DNA from: Atopobium massiliense
GTDB taxonomy: Bacteria; Actinomycetota; Coriobacteriia; Coriobacteriales; Atopobiaceae
Reading direction: 5' to 3'
Length of the DNA stretch: 64,000 nucleotides
Assembly: GCA_900343135.1 (NCBI GenBank)
Contig: OPYK01000003.1
Coordinates: 62,001-126,000, forward strand
The position numbers were made by a program, and so were the translations under genes. The notes under the pieces were generated by a model that was not told the DNA's origin, did no database searches, and saw nothing but the letters and a program-made list of their open reading frames with translations. Shown piece after piece: positions 25,583 through 36,345 of this stretch. Position 1 is the stretch's first letter; each line of letters opens with the position of its first letter.

Positions 25583-28500
25583 ATGACAAAAAAGACAAAA
25601 TTGCATAAACATGCACATAGCCTCATACAGGGCAAGAAACATCACCATGGCGCAATCACACGCGGAAGCGTAGCTGCTTCGGTGGCTATTGCTTCTACCC
25701 TTGCAATAGCGTCTGTTGCACAGGCAGAACCACTCGAAAAGCCTGCGGCTCTTGAAGGTACGCACACAAATAGCAACAACTCCAGTACACCTGTGCAAGG
25801 CGCGCAAAAAGGAAAGCATACGCAAGGTGCTAACCAAGGTACTAACCAAGGTGCCACGCAAGACCCTGTACAAAATGCTGCGCAGGGCACTAGCCATAAT
25901 GGTGAGAACAAACCCACCAGCGGCGATACGCTCAATTCAACCACACCACAACCAACCCCACAAAGCTTAACTGCCCACAACACAACGGACCGCGCTTCCC
26001 AATCGCAGAACGGCGCACAAGCGCAGCAGGCTGGCGACAAGTCTGACACGCCCAACCCTTCAGGCAGCCCCCAAGCTCCTGCCGACAACAAGCAGCCGGA
26101 ACAGCCTCAGAAGCTTCCCAATTCAGACCAAGTTATTACCCCTAATACCAAAAACCCCGATCCAACAACAAAAGAGGACGCAAACCAACAGGTAGAACGC
26201 GAGAAAGACAACAAAAAAACCTATACGTTTACCGTATCGTACTCTGTTGAGGGCTATCACCAAAAGCAGCTATTACAGCCTACGGAGTTTACCTTTACCG
26301 ATGACGAGCTTACCAAAATTAGCGATCCCAACGGTGATGGCCTGTATATTCCTGTTGCAACAACAAGGGGTTATAATGCGGAGCGCGGTCAGTACATCAA
26401 AAAAGACGGCAAATATGTACTTGATACCGAAAAAAATGCATCCATACAAACCTACATTAAGATAGATCGTGCGTTAATTGAAGGTAACAAAAATACCATC
26501 ACGTCTACTAAAACTCATATTGTTTCTGCATATACGATTGAGTACCGCCCTAAAACAGTTACGTACTATGTACGCCACATGCTTCAAGACCCCGAGAATC
26601 TCAATAAGTTTAAGGAATATAAAAACGTCAGCGATGTCATTGACGTTAACAATGAAGAGATTCACGTAAGCAAAACGAAGGGCGTCGTTGGGCAAAATCT
26701 CTATGCTCAACCAGTAACTATCGAAGGCTATACGCCCGAGCCAAATTTGGTAAATTCGCCTGTTCCCGATGACGACGATTACGTTGATGCCGATGCGGAT
26801 AGTCCAAGTAGCGCGAATACACAAAAGAAACATTTGGTGCTTGAACTGCGCTATTTGTTGAACAAGCACGAAGTTTCGTATGACACGCAGGGTGGCACTG
26901 CAATCCAGGCAAAGACGTTTTACTATGGCATGAAAGTTGATGCTGTTCCAGAGCCTACGCGTAAGGGATATACATTTGATGGCTGGACACGCGAAACACC
27001 TAACAAAACCGCAGCAGATGTTAAATCCTCTACACCCAACAAAGATGCCAACGCCACTCTTCTTGAGAAAATGCCTGATTCCAATGTGAAATTTGTGGCT
27101 CATTGGAAACCAGAAAAAGAAAAAGCTAAATATCACGTCAATATCTGGGTGCAAAAAGCCGACTTGCCAAAACCTGAAGACCCTACCAATATGGATAACT
27201 ACGACTTTATTGGTCAGGTGCAAAAAGAAGGCAAGAGTGACGGTACCATCCAGTATGACGATTTGAACTTAAGCGATGATCAAATAGCACATCTTGCCTG
27301 GCCAGATAAGAACTTGCGCGGAGCTATCACCAAAAAAGAAGACTTTGATAAGTACTTCATGGAAGATAAGGCAAGTGAAAAAAGAACAAACGCGCTGAAC
27401 GACGTCAAAGAGCCCGAGTATTTTGGCGCTAAAAAAATGCGTGCGCTTACGAAAATTCGCCCCGACGGCACCACCGTGGTGAACAAGGTGTTTAATAGGC
27501 GTGTGTACGAGCTTATCTTCGCGAACCCCGATATCGAAAAGGATGGCACAACTAATAAACTGTTTGATTCGGTTAACCACTTTACCATCACAAAAGATGG
27601 CAAGGAATATGACGATAGCGATAAGAGCAAACTGTATAAAGTTACTTATCGTTTTGGACAAACCATTCATTACACCAGCGGTTTTCCTGCAGACACCGAA
27701 ACAAAGCGATATCAAACAGAAGACGACAGCACACCTTTGTATGGTTTAGGTTGGAGAGTTGCAAACGACGCTGGAAAAGTCTTCTTTATAGACACGCCCC
27801 CATACCGCTTTGACGAAAAACACTTTATAGCGCCCGAGATAGAGCATACATCCTTTTCACAGGATAAGATCCGCCTTTTTGGAGAAAAGCTTACACCTTA
27901 TCAACGCGTCCTTGTTCCCGATGCAAACAGCGGTCAGGCGGGACCAATACATGTTCTGGTTAAGCTTGAAACCGAAGAATCTGCGCGCAGAAACGATGAT
28001 AATAATCGCCAGTATGTAGCGTCTGAACTCAGCTATACCAAAGACGACACGCTGAACAACAGCTACGACTACGAAGCCCCCACCATCGAAGGCTTTGAGG
28101 CGGTTAACAAAACACAGAAAATAGAAGAGAAGCCCAGTGAAGACGATTATTACGATAAGCTTGCCGACGAGCTTGCAGATGTATGGAAAAAAGACCACCC
28201 CGAAGAAGAAGATGATCCTGACGGTTCTGATGATGAGTTTAGAGAATGGGTTGAACAAAAATTCCCTCATCTTGTCTTTACGTCAAAAGGCTCTGACGAC
28301 AGTGATCTCGAAGAAAATGGCCTTTTGATCTTCAAGTACAAGCGCAAAAAAGCATCCGTAAACTTTGCCGTTGACCAAGTAACGCCCATACAGGATACAC
28401 AAGGCACGCGCGCGAGCACGCAAGAGCCCTACAACACCAACCTCAAGAAATTTGCGACAGACTATAACGATGCTGTTAAAAAGAATGATCCAGCCGAAGG

Positions 28501-31500
28501 CAAGCGATATGCTAACAGCTACACGTTTACCATCGGCGGCAAAACCTATACCTTCAAGCGCCCCGACAGCCTTCCCGAAGACTATGAGTTTGCGGGTTGG
28601 TCGCTTGATCCCACAGGTACCAACAAGCTTGCCACCACAAAAGCAGACGGCACCGCCTATACTGCTCAAGAACTAGCGGATCTTCTTAAGAAATCTCCCG
28701 AAGAAATTGCAAAAGTTCTTAGAAATATTCCGCTCGAAACAAACGGCATTACGCTCTATGCAAGCTGGAAGCGCGTTGCTGTTGTTCATAAGCTTGTTGT
28801 TGATATGGGTCGTGACGATGCACCTGATCATACGGAAGTGTTTGTAAAGCATGGAGAATATGCCAAAACGCCATCTGAAAAAGTACAGGATGGCAGCGAC
28901 CCGTCCTCGCAAGGTTGTTTCCCCAAGCCAAGCCCGCGTCCAGGTTATATGTTTACCGGTTGGCTGCAAAAGTACACGGGGGCAGACGGAACCGAGCAGT
29001 GGTTGCCGTTTGCGTTTACGTCTCCCATTCTTGAAAATTTGCAGATTAAAGCTCAGTGGATTGAAGACAACCGCGTTAAAGGCACAGTTTCGCATATCTT
29101 TTTGCGCCCGGGCTATACCGTTGACCAATACAAACAAGCTAAAAAAGACAACAATACCGAGCTTCTTAAGAAAATGGTAGCCGATGAGCAAGTTACTACC
29201 ATTTCAAATTTGCGTCCGCGCTCCAGCTATGCGGCGGAAGCGGCATATCGCAATGACAACTATTACCCCGACCATACGTATTCAACGTTTGTCGTAAAAG
29301 ACAATGAAGCTGATAATCATGCTGAATTTATCTATACGCCGTATGCAACACGTCGTTATACGGTATATTTTAAAGATAAAGCAGGTCATGAGCTCGCTGC
29401 TCCTGAGGTGTTTGTATCCAACAAGCTTAGCTACGACGTTGCGCATGCGAAAGTGATACCAGGCTATCGCTTGCCAAATGATACGCCGCTTGCGCGCCAG
29501 CTGAATTTTACCGATTCGAGAAATACAGCCTACATCAAGCCTGATGCAAACGGTAACTATTCGGTCGAGTTCATCTACGACGACGTGCGCGTGCTTACGC
29601 GTACCCGTGCTAACGCACCGCAACCTAACGCCTACTCGCGCGTACAGTTTAATACCGAAACTTCTGAGCTTACCATGCAAGATGGAAAGGTTATTACAAC
29701 CACGTCTACAACCGACGGTGGTGCGCTTGCAGCCTTCAATGGCACCACTACAGGAGACAAAACCCATCCTTTACAACAGCTCATCTTTGACGTGGTAAAA
29801 GGCACCAAAGCGTATGAAATGCCCCTGCCTGTGCCTCACGCACGTGAGGGCTACACCTTTACCGGTTGGACTTCTCAAGTGGTGTTTAAGGCGGGCGAGA
29901 AGGCTGCTGAAGGTGCGAATCGTTTGCCGGTATTCTCGGAAGAGTTCCCCTATCAGGTGATTTACACCGCTCACTTTAAGAAAACTAAAATTCAATTTAA
30001 AGATACCGACCCAAAGGCTCAGCCGCCTGAGGGCTACTACAAGGTAACGTATACTGCCGACCAAAATGGGCGCCTCAAGCGCACCGTTCCAAATGAGCAG
30101 GGTGGCACCAAGGATGAGATCCTCGATACGCTTACCAATGTGGTTGTGCTGAACAAATACAAAGACAACGTAATTGATGCGCCTGTGGCCGTGCCGGACA
30201 AGGGTTTTGAAGCTACCGAGGGCTTTAGCTTTGAGGGCAAGGACGAGAAAGACCGCAACTACACTAAGCACTTTGAGATGATTGATCCTAAGGCGGTCGC
30301 ACATCGCTACGTGTTGCCCGGGGCTGCCGTTCTCGCAGCTAACGAAACCGCCAAAAACCTCATTGAAAATGCTGTCCAATACAAAAATGCCGAGGACGGC
30401 GGTCCTGGCAAACTTGCTACCTACCGTTTCCTCGACGAAAAAGGCAACGTTGTTGCCACGCTTGACAATACAACACCTGGCGAGCACAAGGTATTTATTG
30501 AAGTTGAAGCAGGTAGAGAGGGTCACCGCGTAACGAAAAAGGTGCCGTTCTTCTACACAATTATGCCGCGCGCATTTTTGCAGGGCGAGCTGGATAAATA
30601 CGATCCTGCGAGCGTAGCTGCAAATTATAAGAAGTACACCTTTAAGTCGAAGCGTGAACAAGGTATTATGACGGGTCGCGAAACGGCTCAAACCGAAGGC
30701 GACTACGAAACGCTTGCAGCGTATGTGTACGCTGGAACTACCGCTGTACCTGCGGGCACGTACAAACTCGACGTACCGGCCGCGGCAGGACGCGACTTTG
30801 AGGCAAACGGATATCACTACGTGTTCCGTGGGTGGAGAAAGGCCACCACGCCCGATTCAACGCCTGCGGATGTGCCCGCGCACTTTAAGTGGAAAGAATT
30901 TACACCTGATATCGGTCCAAAAGATCACTACAAAGACATTACACCCGCTGATAACGCCGCGTATGTAGCAATGTATGAGAAAATCCCCTACATTGTTGCT
31001 AAATCTGAAGATGGTACCGTTCCGCCTGATAGCGTGGTTGTATCGTTTAAGCCAGCCGCTGGTCGTACCTGGAAAGATGGCTCAACCGGACCTAAGGTGC
31101 TCTACATTAAAAAGGGCATGGATATTTCCAAGCTTGACGAACATGGTGTTCCTATCAAGCCTGATGACCATACAACTAAATCGATTCTCCAGGTTTTGGG
31201 CGAAAAGCTGTATGGCTACACTTCTGACTGGACAAAGTCATCGATGGACGGTATTACGCTTATCGATAGCATGAATACGGGAGCGGGAGCTGACGGTTGG
31301 AAGTCGAACAATGCCTTCCAAGAGTTTGTTGCACATCAAACAGCGTATACTGATCCTATTGGTGGTGTTGAAAAGACCATTATCCAAGGTACTACGGCAC
31401 CTGAGGCGCTTGACTTTGTACAAAACAAAGATGTCTTTGTTCCAAGTGAGACTTCTACTGTAGAAAGCATTACCGCTGAATACGTAAAGGCTCCTTCAAC

Positions 31501-34500
31501 TGATTCCGCTGCAAACCTCACGGTACCTATCAAAGTAACGGTAACCTACAAAGACAGTGCTGAAACTACGCATACACGCGTGTACAACATTACAGGTTCG
31601 TTACACGTGCTGGGTGATGTTCTTGAGAAGAAGAATGCTCCAACAGAACAGACGCTCAAAGACAAGTACAAAACTATTACCTTCATTAGTAAGAAGCAAG
31701 ATGCTCCTTTGCAAGCAGGACAGTCAACTCCTGATAAGGAAGCCCCTGGTCAAGTATCAGGCGCTACTGAAGGTGCTAAGCAAAGCGAGCTTCAATATCT
31801 GGCATTTAAGAAAGATGGTGCAAACTACACCATTGCTATTCCGCAAGTTACGGGTAAAGATTACACCGCAAACGGTTATCACTATGTGTTCACGGGCTGG
31901 AAGAAAGTGCAAAGCGGTGCCCATGCGCAAGATGTGTTGGTAGATGCCAACCAGCGCACGCTTACTTTTGACGCGGATGAAAACGTCGTTTACGAAGCAC
32001 AATACAAGAGAATCCCCTACATCGTAACCAAGGTTACCGACGGAACAATACCCGAAGATTCAGTGGTTGTGTCCTTTAAGCCGGCGCCTGGTCGCAAGTG
32101 GGCGGATGGCTCAACTGGTCCTAAAGTGCTCTACATCAAGAAGGGCATGGACATCTCCCGCCTCGATGAAAACGGTGTGCCTATTAAAGATAACGACACT
32201 ACCACCAAGTCTATCTTGCAAGTGCTCGGATCGCAGCTCGCGGGCTATGAGAGCGACTGGACAAAGTCGTCGATGGACGGTATTACGCTCATCAAGAGCA
32301 TGAAAGATGGCGCTGGTGCTGATGGCTGGAAGTCGAATAACGCCTTCCAAGAGTTTGTTGCACATCAAAAGGCGCACACCGAGCCTAAGACGATTGAACA
32401 ATACCAGGCCATCATTCAGAACACACAGGTGCCCACGCCAAACGACTTCATCAAGAATGATAAAGACCTCAAAGACCTGCTCATGAAGAACGGTGTTGCT
32501 ATAGCTGGTAAAGAGAACATTGAGTCGTACAAAGTTGAATTTGTGGGTGAGGCACCGAAGTCCAAGGTTGCGGGCACCTATCTTGTGCCGCTTAAGGTAA
32601 CGATTAAGTACCGTGACATGGACAGCGAGAGCGTATTTATGCTCAACTCGCAGCTCAAGGTTATTTACGGCGTGCTGTACGGCAAGAACAAGCCCGCGCA
32701 AGACAAGCAGCCCATCGACTACAAGGTATTTAATGGCAACTATCGCAAAGTTACCTTTATTACCGACGACAACGAAAAACAGCAGCACAAGGGCACTATT
32801 ATTGGCGACGAGGATAAGAATTCGGTTGATTACTATGTTGCCAAGGATCAAGAGCTGAAGGTGCGTGTTCCTAAGATTCTCAATAAAGACTACAAACAAG
32901 ATGGCTACCATTACAAGTTTGTTGGTTGGAAGTTGGTTCCCTCGGCAGATACGGTTGTAAAAGACGATAAGAACGAGCTTAGCAAGGGCGACATTGAGTT
33001 CGGCACGTCCAATGCGGACTCACTCAAAGTGACCACGACGGCGGGCGACCTTATCTATAAGGCTGTGTATGAAAAGATTAAGTATGTAGAAAGCAAGCCG
33101 GTAGATGGCACCGTTCCTGCCGATTCAGTTGTTGTATCGTTTAAGCCGGCGCCTGGCCGTACGTGGAAGGATGGCTCAGCTGGTCCTAAAGTACTCTACA
33201 TTAAAAAGGGCATGGACATCTCCCGCCTCGATGAAAACGGCGTGCCTATTAAGGATGGTGACCATACAACTAAATCGATTCTCCAGGTTTTGGGCGAAAA
33301 ACTTGATGGTTATGCAAGCGACTGGACAAAGTCGTCGATGGACGGTATTACGCTTATTAAGAGTATGAAAACCGGTGCAGGTGCGGACGGTTGGAAGTCG
33401 AATAACGCCTTCCAAGAGTTTGTTGCGCATCAAACGCCGTATGTTGAGCCAGAGGCAGTTTCGGAATTTACTATCGCCCAAAATGACACGGTACCTACAC
33501 TTGAGGAATTTGTTAAGAACCTTGCCCAACTAAAAGGCAACAACATTGCAAAAGATGATCAAGGCAAGCCAATCTTTAAGATAGAAACCATTGGTAAGAT
33601 GCCTACTTCAAAGGTAGCTGCTACGTATACCATCCCCTGGACGATTACGCTCAAACATGCCGATATGAGCGACACAATTACCTACAAGTGTACAACCGTG
33701 TTGCGCGTTATGAGCGATGTATATAACGCAACCGATGCGGAAAATATGATTAAGGATATTACTGCAAGCGAAACACCAGATACACAGGGCAAGACAACGC
33801 CGCTTACCCCAGCGCAGCAGAAGTTTAAAGACTCATACGCACGTGTTGTGTTTAAATCTTACGATAAAGATACGCATAAAGGTACGCATAAAGGTACGCT
33901 CTCGGGCGGAGATAACGATACTACGCTTACGCGCTATGTAAAGATCAATACTGATGTTGATCTTTCGATACCTGGCGTGAATCCAAAACAAAAGCTCGAT
34001 GACCATGATGGAAAAGGTGAGTACGACTACCTCTTTGATCACTGGGAAATTAAGGTAACCAAAAATGAGCAAAGTAACAGTGCTGGAGCTTCAAATGGTG
34101 AGGCGCGCCATGCGGCTGCACATAGACGCAGTAAACGAAGCGTTGATGTGTTCCCTCAAACCATGCTTTTTGCTGCAAATGGTGCTGGTACAGACACTCC
34201 TGGAGGCACTGGTACTGGTGCAGACGCTCCTACAGAAGGCACTACGGTAGTTGCAGAAGCAACCAATAAAGAACTTGCAGCATCCTTACGCCGTTTGAAG
34301 CGCCAGTTTGATCAAACATACCCAAATGCAACGTACGAAATAATCGCACGGTATAAGAAAGTATATTATGTAACATCTGCAAAAGACGTTGATTCTGTAC
34401 CTGCTGGTTTTGTGCCTGTTGTTGCCTTCCCCGCCCCTGGACACACCTGGGAGGATGGCTCGGTAGACCCCGATATTTACTACGTAAAGAGTGGCGAATC

Positions 34501-36004
34501 CTACGGCGCTAAGCGTCAAGAATGGGAAAATGGTCTTACCAACCTTAAAGGTTGGAAGTACTTAGGTGCAGATGGAAAAGTAATTACCGACCCTAAGGTA
34601 CTTGCCTCGATAGACAAACCCACAAAGGCACTTACGCTCATCGCACAACAACATGACCTGCCCGAGATTACACCCAAGAACGACCTGATGATTACCGCAG
34701 GCGACGGCATGCCTTCGTATAACGAGATGGTAATGAATAACGGAGTACAAACGTTTACCAACAGTCCCCGTTTTGCTGGTTGGGAAACTCCTGAAAACGG
34801 TTATAACAATATAAAGACCGATAAACCTGGTATATATCGCGTGCACTTTGATTTGAAGTATTACACCGATGAACAGGAAATTGATCCACAAACGAAGAAA
34901 CCACTTTACGAGAATGGCAAAGTAAAGCATAAAGTTGCCATTAAACGGGTTGACGTGAATGTGCACGTTCTGCCGCGCGTTATTACAGAACAAGATTTAC
35001 CTGTTGCTGACACGCCTGAAGCCCAATTTGTTAAAGACAATTACACGAAAGTAACCTACCGCGTAGCGATGGGCGATCACGGCTTCTTGGCGTCGCCGAA
35101 CACTACGTTCTACGTGCGCCGCGGCTACACAATCGACCCGAATGCACTGCTGGACTTCGACAAAGATAAGCGCGCGAAGCATTTGCAAGACATGCAGAAG
35201 CACGCTGTCGATCTCGATCAGAAACAGCCGAAGCAAGAAATTGGCGTGCCAAGCGCTATTGCTCAGCCGGGCTACGTGTTCTACGAGTGGCAAAAGCTCG
35301 CGGCGAACGACAAGGGCGACGTGGTGTACCTGGCACACTTCCACAAGCTGCCCATTACGCATTTCGAGTTTGAAACCAGCACGGAAGCTGAGCAGTCGTT
35401 TAGCACACGCCTTATTGGCGATGCGCAAAACTACCCCACGTATAAGCCCAAGGCGGGCACGAAGCTTCCTGATGGCGTGAGCGTTACCTGCAAGGGAGAC
35501 ACGTGCACAGTAAGCGGCACGCCGCATATTACCGATTGGAAAGATGGCGAAGAAGAGCGCGTTATTGAGCTTCACTTCGAAGCTGTTGATAAACGCGATC
35601 CTGACAAATATGGTCGCTCGTCATTTGGTATTCAAAAAGAAATAACGGTGCGCATCGTAGTTAAGCGTCCGCATGTAACAACTGGAGGCTCGCACGGTGG
35701 TGGATCATATGGCGGAGGTTCGTATGGCGGAGGCGAAAGCATTCCATGGACGGAACTTACGCCTGCCGTTGAAGCGCCTGCCGCAACGCCTAGCCCCGTG
35801 CCGGCAGAAGCTCCTGTACCCGCGCCGGCACGTCCGCGCGTACGTGCAGCACGTCACGCACGACTACCGCAAACAGGAGATTCTCAGCTTGCGGCAACTA
35901 CAGCCGAGATTCTTGGTATGGGTGCTGGCATGATAAGCCTTGTAGCTGGCGCGCGCAAGAAGAAGCGTAAGCACGAGGACAAAGGCAACGAGAACAAGAA
36001 CTAA
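25583..36004 (+). CDS. Giant LPQTG-anchored surface protein (InlB B-type and Rib-like repeats)
   Basis: A 3473-residue secreted adhesin-like protein. Residues 1-48 form a signal peptide with a long basic, His-rich front and cleavage after VAQA. About 170 Gln/Thr/Asn-rich residues follow. Next come InlB B-repeat-like modules (KGYTFDGWTRE, YEFAGWSLDPTG, PGYMFTGWLQKY). Three ~345-residue units begin near residues 1810, 2153 and 2508, each with a 110-residue conserved block (PKVLYIKKGMDIS, WTKSSMDGITLI, GADGWKSNNAFQEFVAHQ) and a Rib-like stretch; a degenerate fourth starts near 2936. The C-terminus has Gly- and Pro/Ala-rich linkers, LPQTG at 3428-3432, a hydrophobic segment and a basic tail. ATG 25583 is preceded by AGGA; TTG 25577 is possible. 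It would be linked to peptidoglycan by sortase. Confidence 0.93.
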   Translation: MTKKTKLHKHAHSLIQGKKHHHGAITRGSVAASVAIASTLAIASVAQAEPLEKPAALEGTHTNSNNSSTPVQGAQKGKHTQGANQGTNQGATQDPVQNAAQGTSHNGENKPTSGDTLNSTTPQPTPQSLTAHNTTDRASQSQNGAQAQQAGDKSDTPNPSGSPQAPADNKQPEQPQKLPNSDQVITPNTKNPDPTTKEDANQQVEREKDNKKTYTFTVSYSVEGYHQKQLLQPTEFTFTDDELTKISDPNGDGLYIPVATTRGYNAERGQYIKKDGKYVLDTEKNASIQTYIKIDRALIEGNKNTITSTKTHIVSAYTIEYRPKTVTYYVRHMLQDPENLNKFKEYKNVSDVIDVNNEEIHVSKTKGVVGQNLYAQPVTIEGYTPEPNLVNSPVPDDDDYVDADADSPSSANTQKKHLVLELRYLLNKHEVSYDTQGGTAIQAKTFYYGMKVDAVPEPTRKGYTFDGWTRETPNKTAADVKSSTPNKDANATLLEKMPDSNVKFVAHWKPEKEKAKYHVNIWVQKADLPKPEDPTNMDNYDFIGQVQKEGKSDGTIQYDDLNLSDDQIAHLAWPDKNLRGAITKKEDFDKYFMEDKASEKRTNALNDVKEPEYFGAKKMRALTKIRPDGTTVVNKVFNRRVYELIFANPDIEKDGTTNKLFDSVNHFTITKDGKEYDDSDKSKLYKVTYRFGQTIHYTSGFPADTETKRYQTEDDSTPLYGLGWRVANDAGKVFFIDTPPYRFDEKHFIAPEIEHTSFSQDKIRLFGEKLTPYQRVLVPDANSGQAGPIHVLVKLETEESARRNDDNNRQYVASELSYTKDDTLNNSYDYEAPTIEGFEAVNKTQKIEEKPSEDDYYDKLADELADVWKKDHPEEEDDPDGSDDEFREWVEQKFPHLVFTSKGSDDSDLEENGLLIFKYKRKKASVNFAVDQVTPIQDTQGTRASTQEPYNTNLKKFATDYNDAVKKNDPAEGKRYANSYTFTIGGKTYTFKRPDSLPEDYEFAGWSLDPTGTNKLATTKADGTAYTAQELADLLKKSPEEIAKVLRNIPLETNGITLYASWKRVAVVHKLVVDMGRDDAPDHTEVFVKHGEYAKTPSEKVQDGSDPSSQGCFPKPSPRPGYMFTGWLQKYTGADGTEQWLPFAFTSPILENLQIKAQWIEDNRVKGTVSHIFLRPGYTVDQYKQAKKDNNTELLKKMVADEQVTTISNLRPRSSYAAEAAYRNDNYYPDHTYSTFVVKDNEADNHAEFIYTPYATRRYTVYFKDKAGHELAAPEVFVSNKLSYDVAHAKVIPGYRLPNDTPLARQLNFTDSRNTAYIKPDANGNYSVEFIYDDVRVLTRTRANAPQPNAYSRVQFNTETSELTMQDGKVITTTSTTDGGALAAFNGTTTGDKTHPLQQLIFDVVKGTKAYEMPLPVPHAREGYTFTGWTSQVVFKAGEKAAEGANRLPVFSEEFPYQVIYTAHFKKTKIQFKDTDPKAQPPEGYYKVTYTADQNGRLKRTVPNEQGGTKDEILDTLTNVVVLNKYKDNVIDAPVAVPDKGFEATEGFSFEGKDEKDRNYTKHFEMIDPKAVAHRYVLPGAAVLAANETAKNLIENAVQYKNAEDGGPGKLATYRFLDEKGNVVATLDNTTPGEHKVFIEVEAGREGHRVTKKVPFFYTIMPRAFLQGELDKYDPASVAANYKKYTFKSKREQGIMTGRETAQTEGDYETLAAYVYAGTTAVPAGTYKLDVPAAAGRDFEANGYHYVFRGWRKATTPDSTPADVPAHFKWKEFTPDIGPKDHYKDITPADNAAYVAMYEKIPYIVAKSEDGTVPPDSVVVSFKPAAGRTWKDGSTGPKVLYIKKGMDISKLDEHGVPIKPDDHTTKSILQVLGEKLYGYTSDWTKSSMDGITLIDSMNTGAGADGWKSNNAFQEFVAHQTAYTDPIGGVEKTIIQGTTAPEALDFVQNKDVFVPSETSTVESITAEYVKAPSTDSAANLTVPIKVTVTYKDSAETTHTRVYNITGSLHVLGDVLEKKNAPTEQTLKDKYKTITFISKKQDAPLQAGQSTPDKEAPGQVSGATEGAKQSELQYLAFKKDGANYTIAIPQVTGKDYTANGYHYVFTGWKKVQSGAHAQDVLVDANQRTLTFDADENVVYEAQYKRIPYIVTKVTDGTIPEDSVVVSFKPAPGRKWADGSTGPKVLYIKKGMDISRLDENGVPIKDNDTTTKSILQVLGSQLAGYESDWTKSSMDGITLIKSMKDGAGADGWKSNNAFQEFVAHQKAHTEPKTIEQYQAIIQNTQVPTPNDFIKNDKDLKDLLMKNGVAIAGKENIESYKVEFVGEAPKSKVAGTYLVPLKVTIKYRDMDSESVFMLNSQLKVIYGVLYGKNKPAQDKQPIDYKVFNGNYRKVTFITDDNEKQQHKGTIIGDEDKNSVDYYVAKDQELKVRVPKILNKDYKQDGYHYKFVGWKLVPSADTVVKDDKNELSKGDIEFGTSNADSLKVTTTAGDLIYKAVYEKIKYVESKPVDGTVPADSVVVSFKPAPGRTWKDGSAGPKVLYIKKGMDISRLDENGVPIKDGDHTTKSILQVLGEKLDGYASDWTKSSMDGITLIKSMKTGAGADGWKSNNAFQEFVAHQTPYVEPEAVSEFTIAQNDTVPTLEEFVKNLAQLKGNNIAKDDQGKPIFKIETIGKMPTSKVAATYTIPWTITLKHADMSDTITYKCTTVLRVMSDVYNATDAENMIKDITASETPDTQGKTTPLTPAQQKFKDSYARVVFKSYDKDTHKGTHKGTLSGGDNDTTLTRYVKINTDVDLSIPGVNPKQKLDDHDGKGEYDYLFDHWEIKVTKNEQSNSAGASNGEARHAAAHRRSKRSVDVFPQTMLFAANGAGTDTPGGTGTGADAPTEGTTVVAEATNKELAASLRRLKRQFDQTYPNATYEIIARYKKVYYVTSAKDVDSVPAGFVPVVAFPAPGHTWEDGSVDPDIYYVKSGESYGAKRQEWENGLTNLKGWKYLGADGKVITDPKVLASIDKPTKALTLIAQQHDLPEITPKNDLMITAGDGMPSYNEMVMNNGVQTFTNSPRFAGWETPENGYNNIKTDKPGIYRVHFDLKYYTDEQEIDPQTKKPLYENGKVKHKVAIKRVDVNVHVLPRVITEQDLPVADTPEAQFVKDNYTKVTYRVAMGDHGFLASPNTTFYVRRGYTIDPNALLDFDKDKRAKHLQDMQKHAVDLDQKQPKQEIGVPSAIAQPGYVFYEWQKLAANDKGDVVYLAHFHKLPITHFEFETSTEAEQSFSTRLIGDAQNYPTYKPKAGTKLPDGVSVTCKGDTCTVSGTPHITDWKDGEEERVIELHFEAVDKRDPDKYGRSSFGIQKEITVRIVVKRPHVTTGGSHGGGSYGGGSYGGGESIPWTELTPAVEAPAATPSPVPAEAPVPAPARPRVRAARHARLPQTGDSQLAATTAEILGMGAGMISLVAGARKKKRKHEDKGNENKN
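31010..31339 (+). repeat. Adhesin internal repeat, copy 1 (330 bp)
   Basis: Encodes DGTVPPDSVVVSF to FQEFVAHQ. The same block recurs at 32039-32368 and 33104-33433, each exactly 330 bp, with long near-identical DNA stretches between copies 1 and 3. Confidence 0.85.
32039..32368 (+). repeat. Adhesin internal repeat, copy 2 (330 bp)
   Basis: Second copy of the 110-codon block, encoding DGTIPEDSVVVSF to FQEFVAHQ. It is the most diverged of the three in its middle (LQVLGSQLAGYESDW). Confidence 0.85.
33104..33433 (+). repeat. Adhesin internal repeat, copy 3 (330 bp)
   Basis: Third copy, encoding DGTVPADSVVVSF to FQEFVAHQ. It shares a central stretch with copy 1 (ATTCTCCAGGTTTTGGGCG) and its front part with copy 2, a mosaic that suggests past recombination between units. 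Confidence 0.85.
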
Positions 36005-36019
36005 GTTGTCGTAATTACA

Positions 36020-36049
36020 GCGCGTGAGCTTCGGCTCGCGCGCTTTTTT
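36020..36049 (+). terminator. Terminator of the giant adhesin gene
   Basis: GCGCGTGAGC and GCTCGCGCGC form a 10-bp stem (one G-U pair) with a TTCG tetraloop, followed by TTTTTT. It begins 16 bases after the stop codon. Confidence 0.92.
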
Positions 36050-36169
36050 CATGCTTACCCACATGGCATGCGACATTTTGCATTTGTAGGTTGGCATATT
36101 GGCAAGGCGACGCTCCACAAGCCCGTGTGCACAATGGCGTAACAATTTTCGGCAAAAATATTTTGAGAC

Positions 36170-36246
36170 TAACGAAGTGTTCTACTAAGTCTTGGAACCG
36201 TGTAAAGTGTTCTACTTAGTGTTCTACTAACCTTTGGAATTAACGG
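36170..36246. repeat. Repeat cluster incl. right 26-bp direct repeat
   Basis: 36221-36246 is an exact copy of 25407-25432. Just before it two further partial copies occur: GTGTTCTACTAAGTCTTGGAA near 36178 and GTGTTCTACTTA near 36209. The rest of the 36050-36345 gap is AT-rich and shows no gene. Confidence 0.8.
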
Positions 36247-36345
36247 GTTTGTTTAGTATTTGTGATGAAACCACCTCTGCCAGCGGTATAATAAATTCTC
36301 GCTAGCGCAAAAAAGCAACCTCTGATATACTCAATTCCTGCGTAC

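Noticed and set aside
29771-30817. Long minus-strand frames inside the giant adhesin (up to about 350 codons)
   Set aside because: Antisense shadows of a strongly supported coding region; no ribosome binding sites or family motifs.
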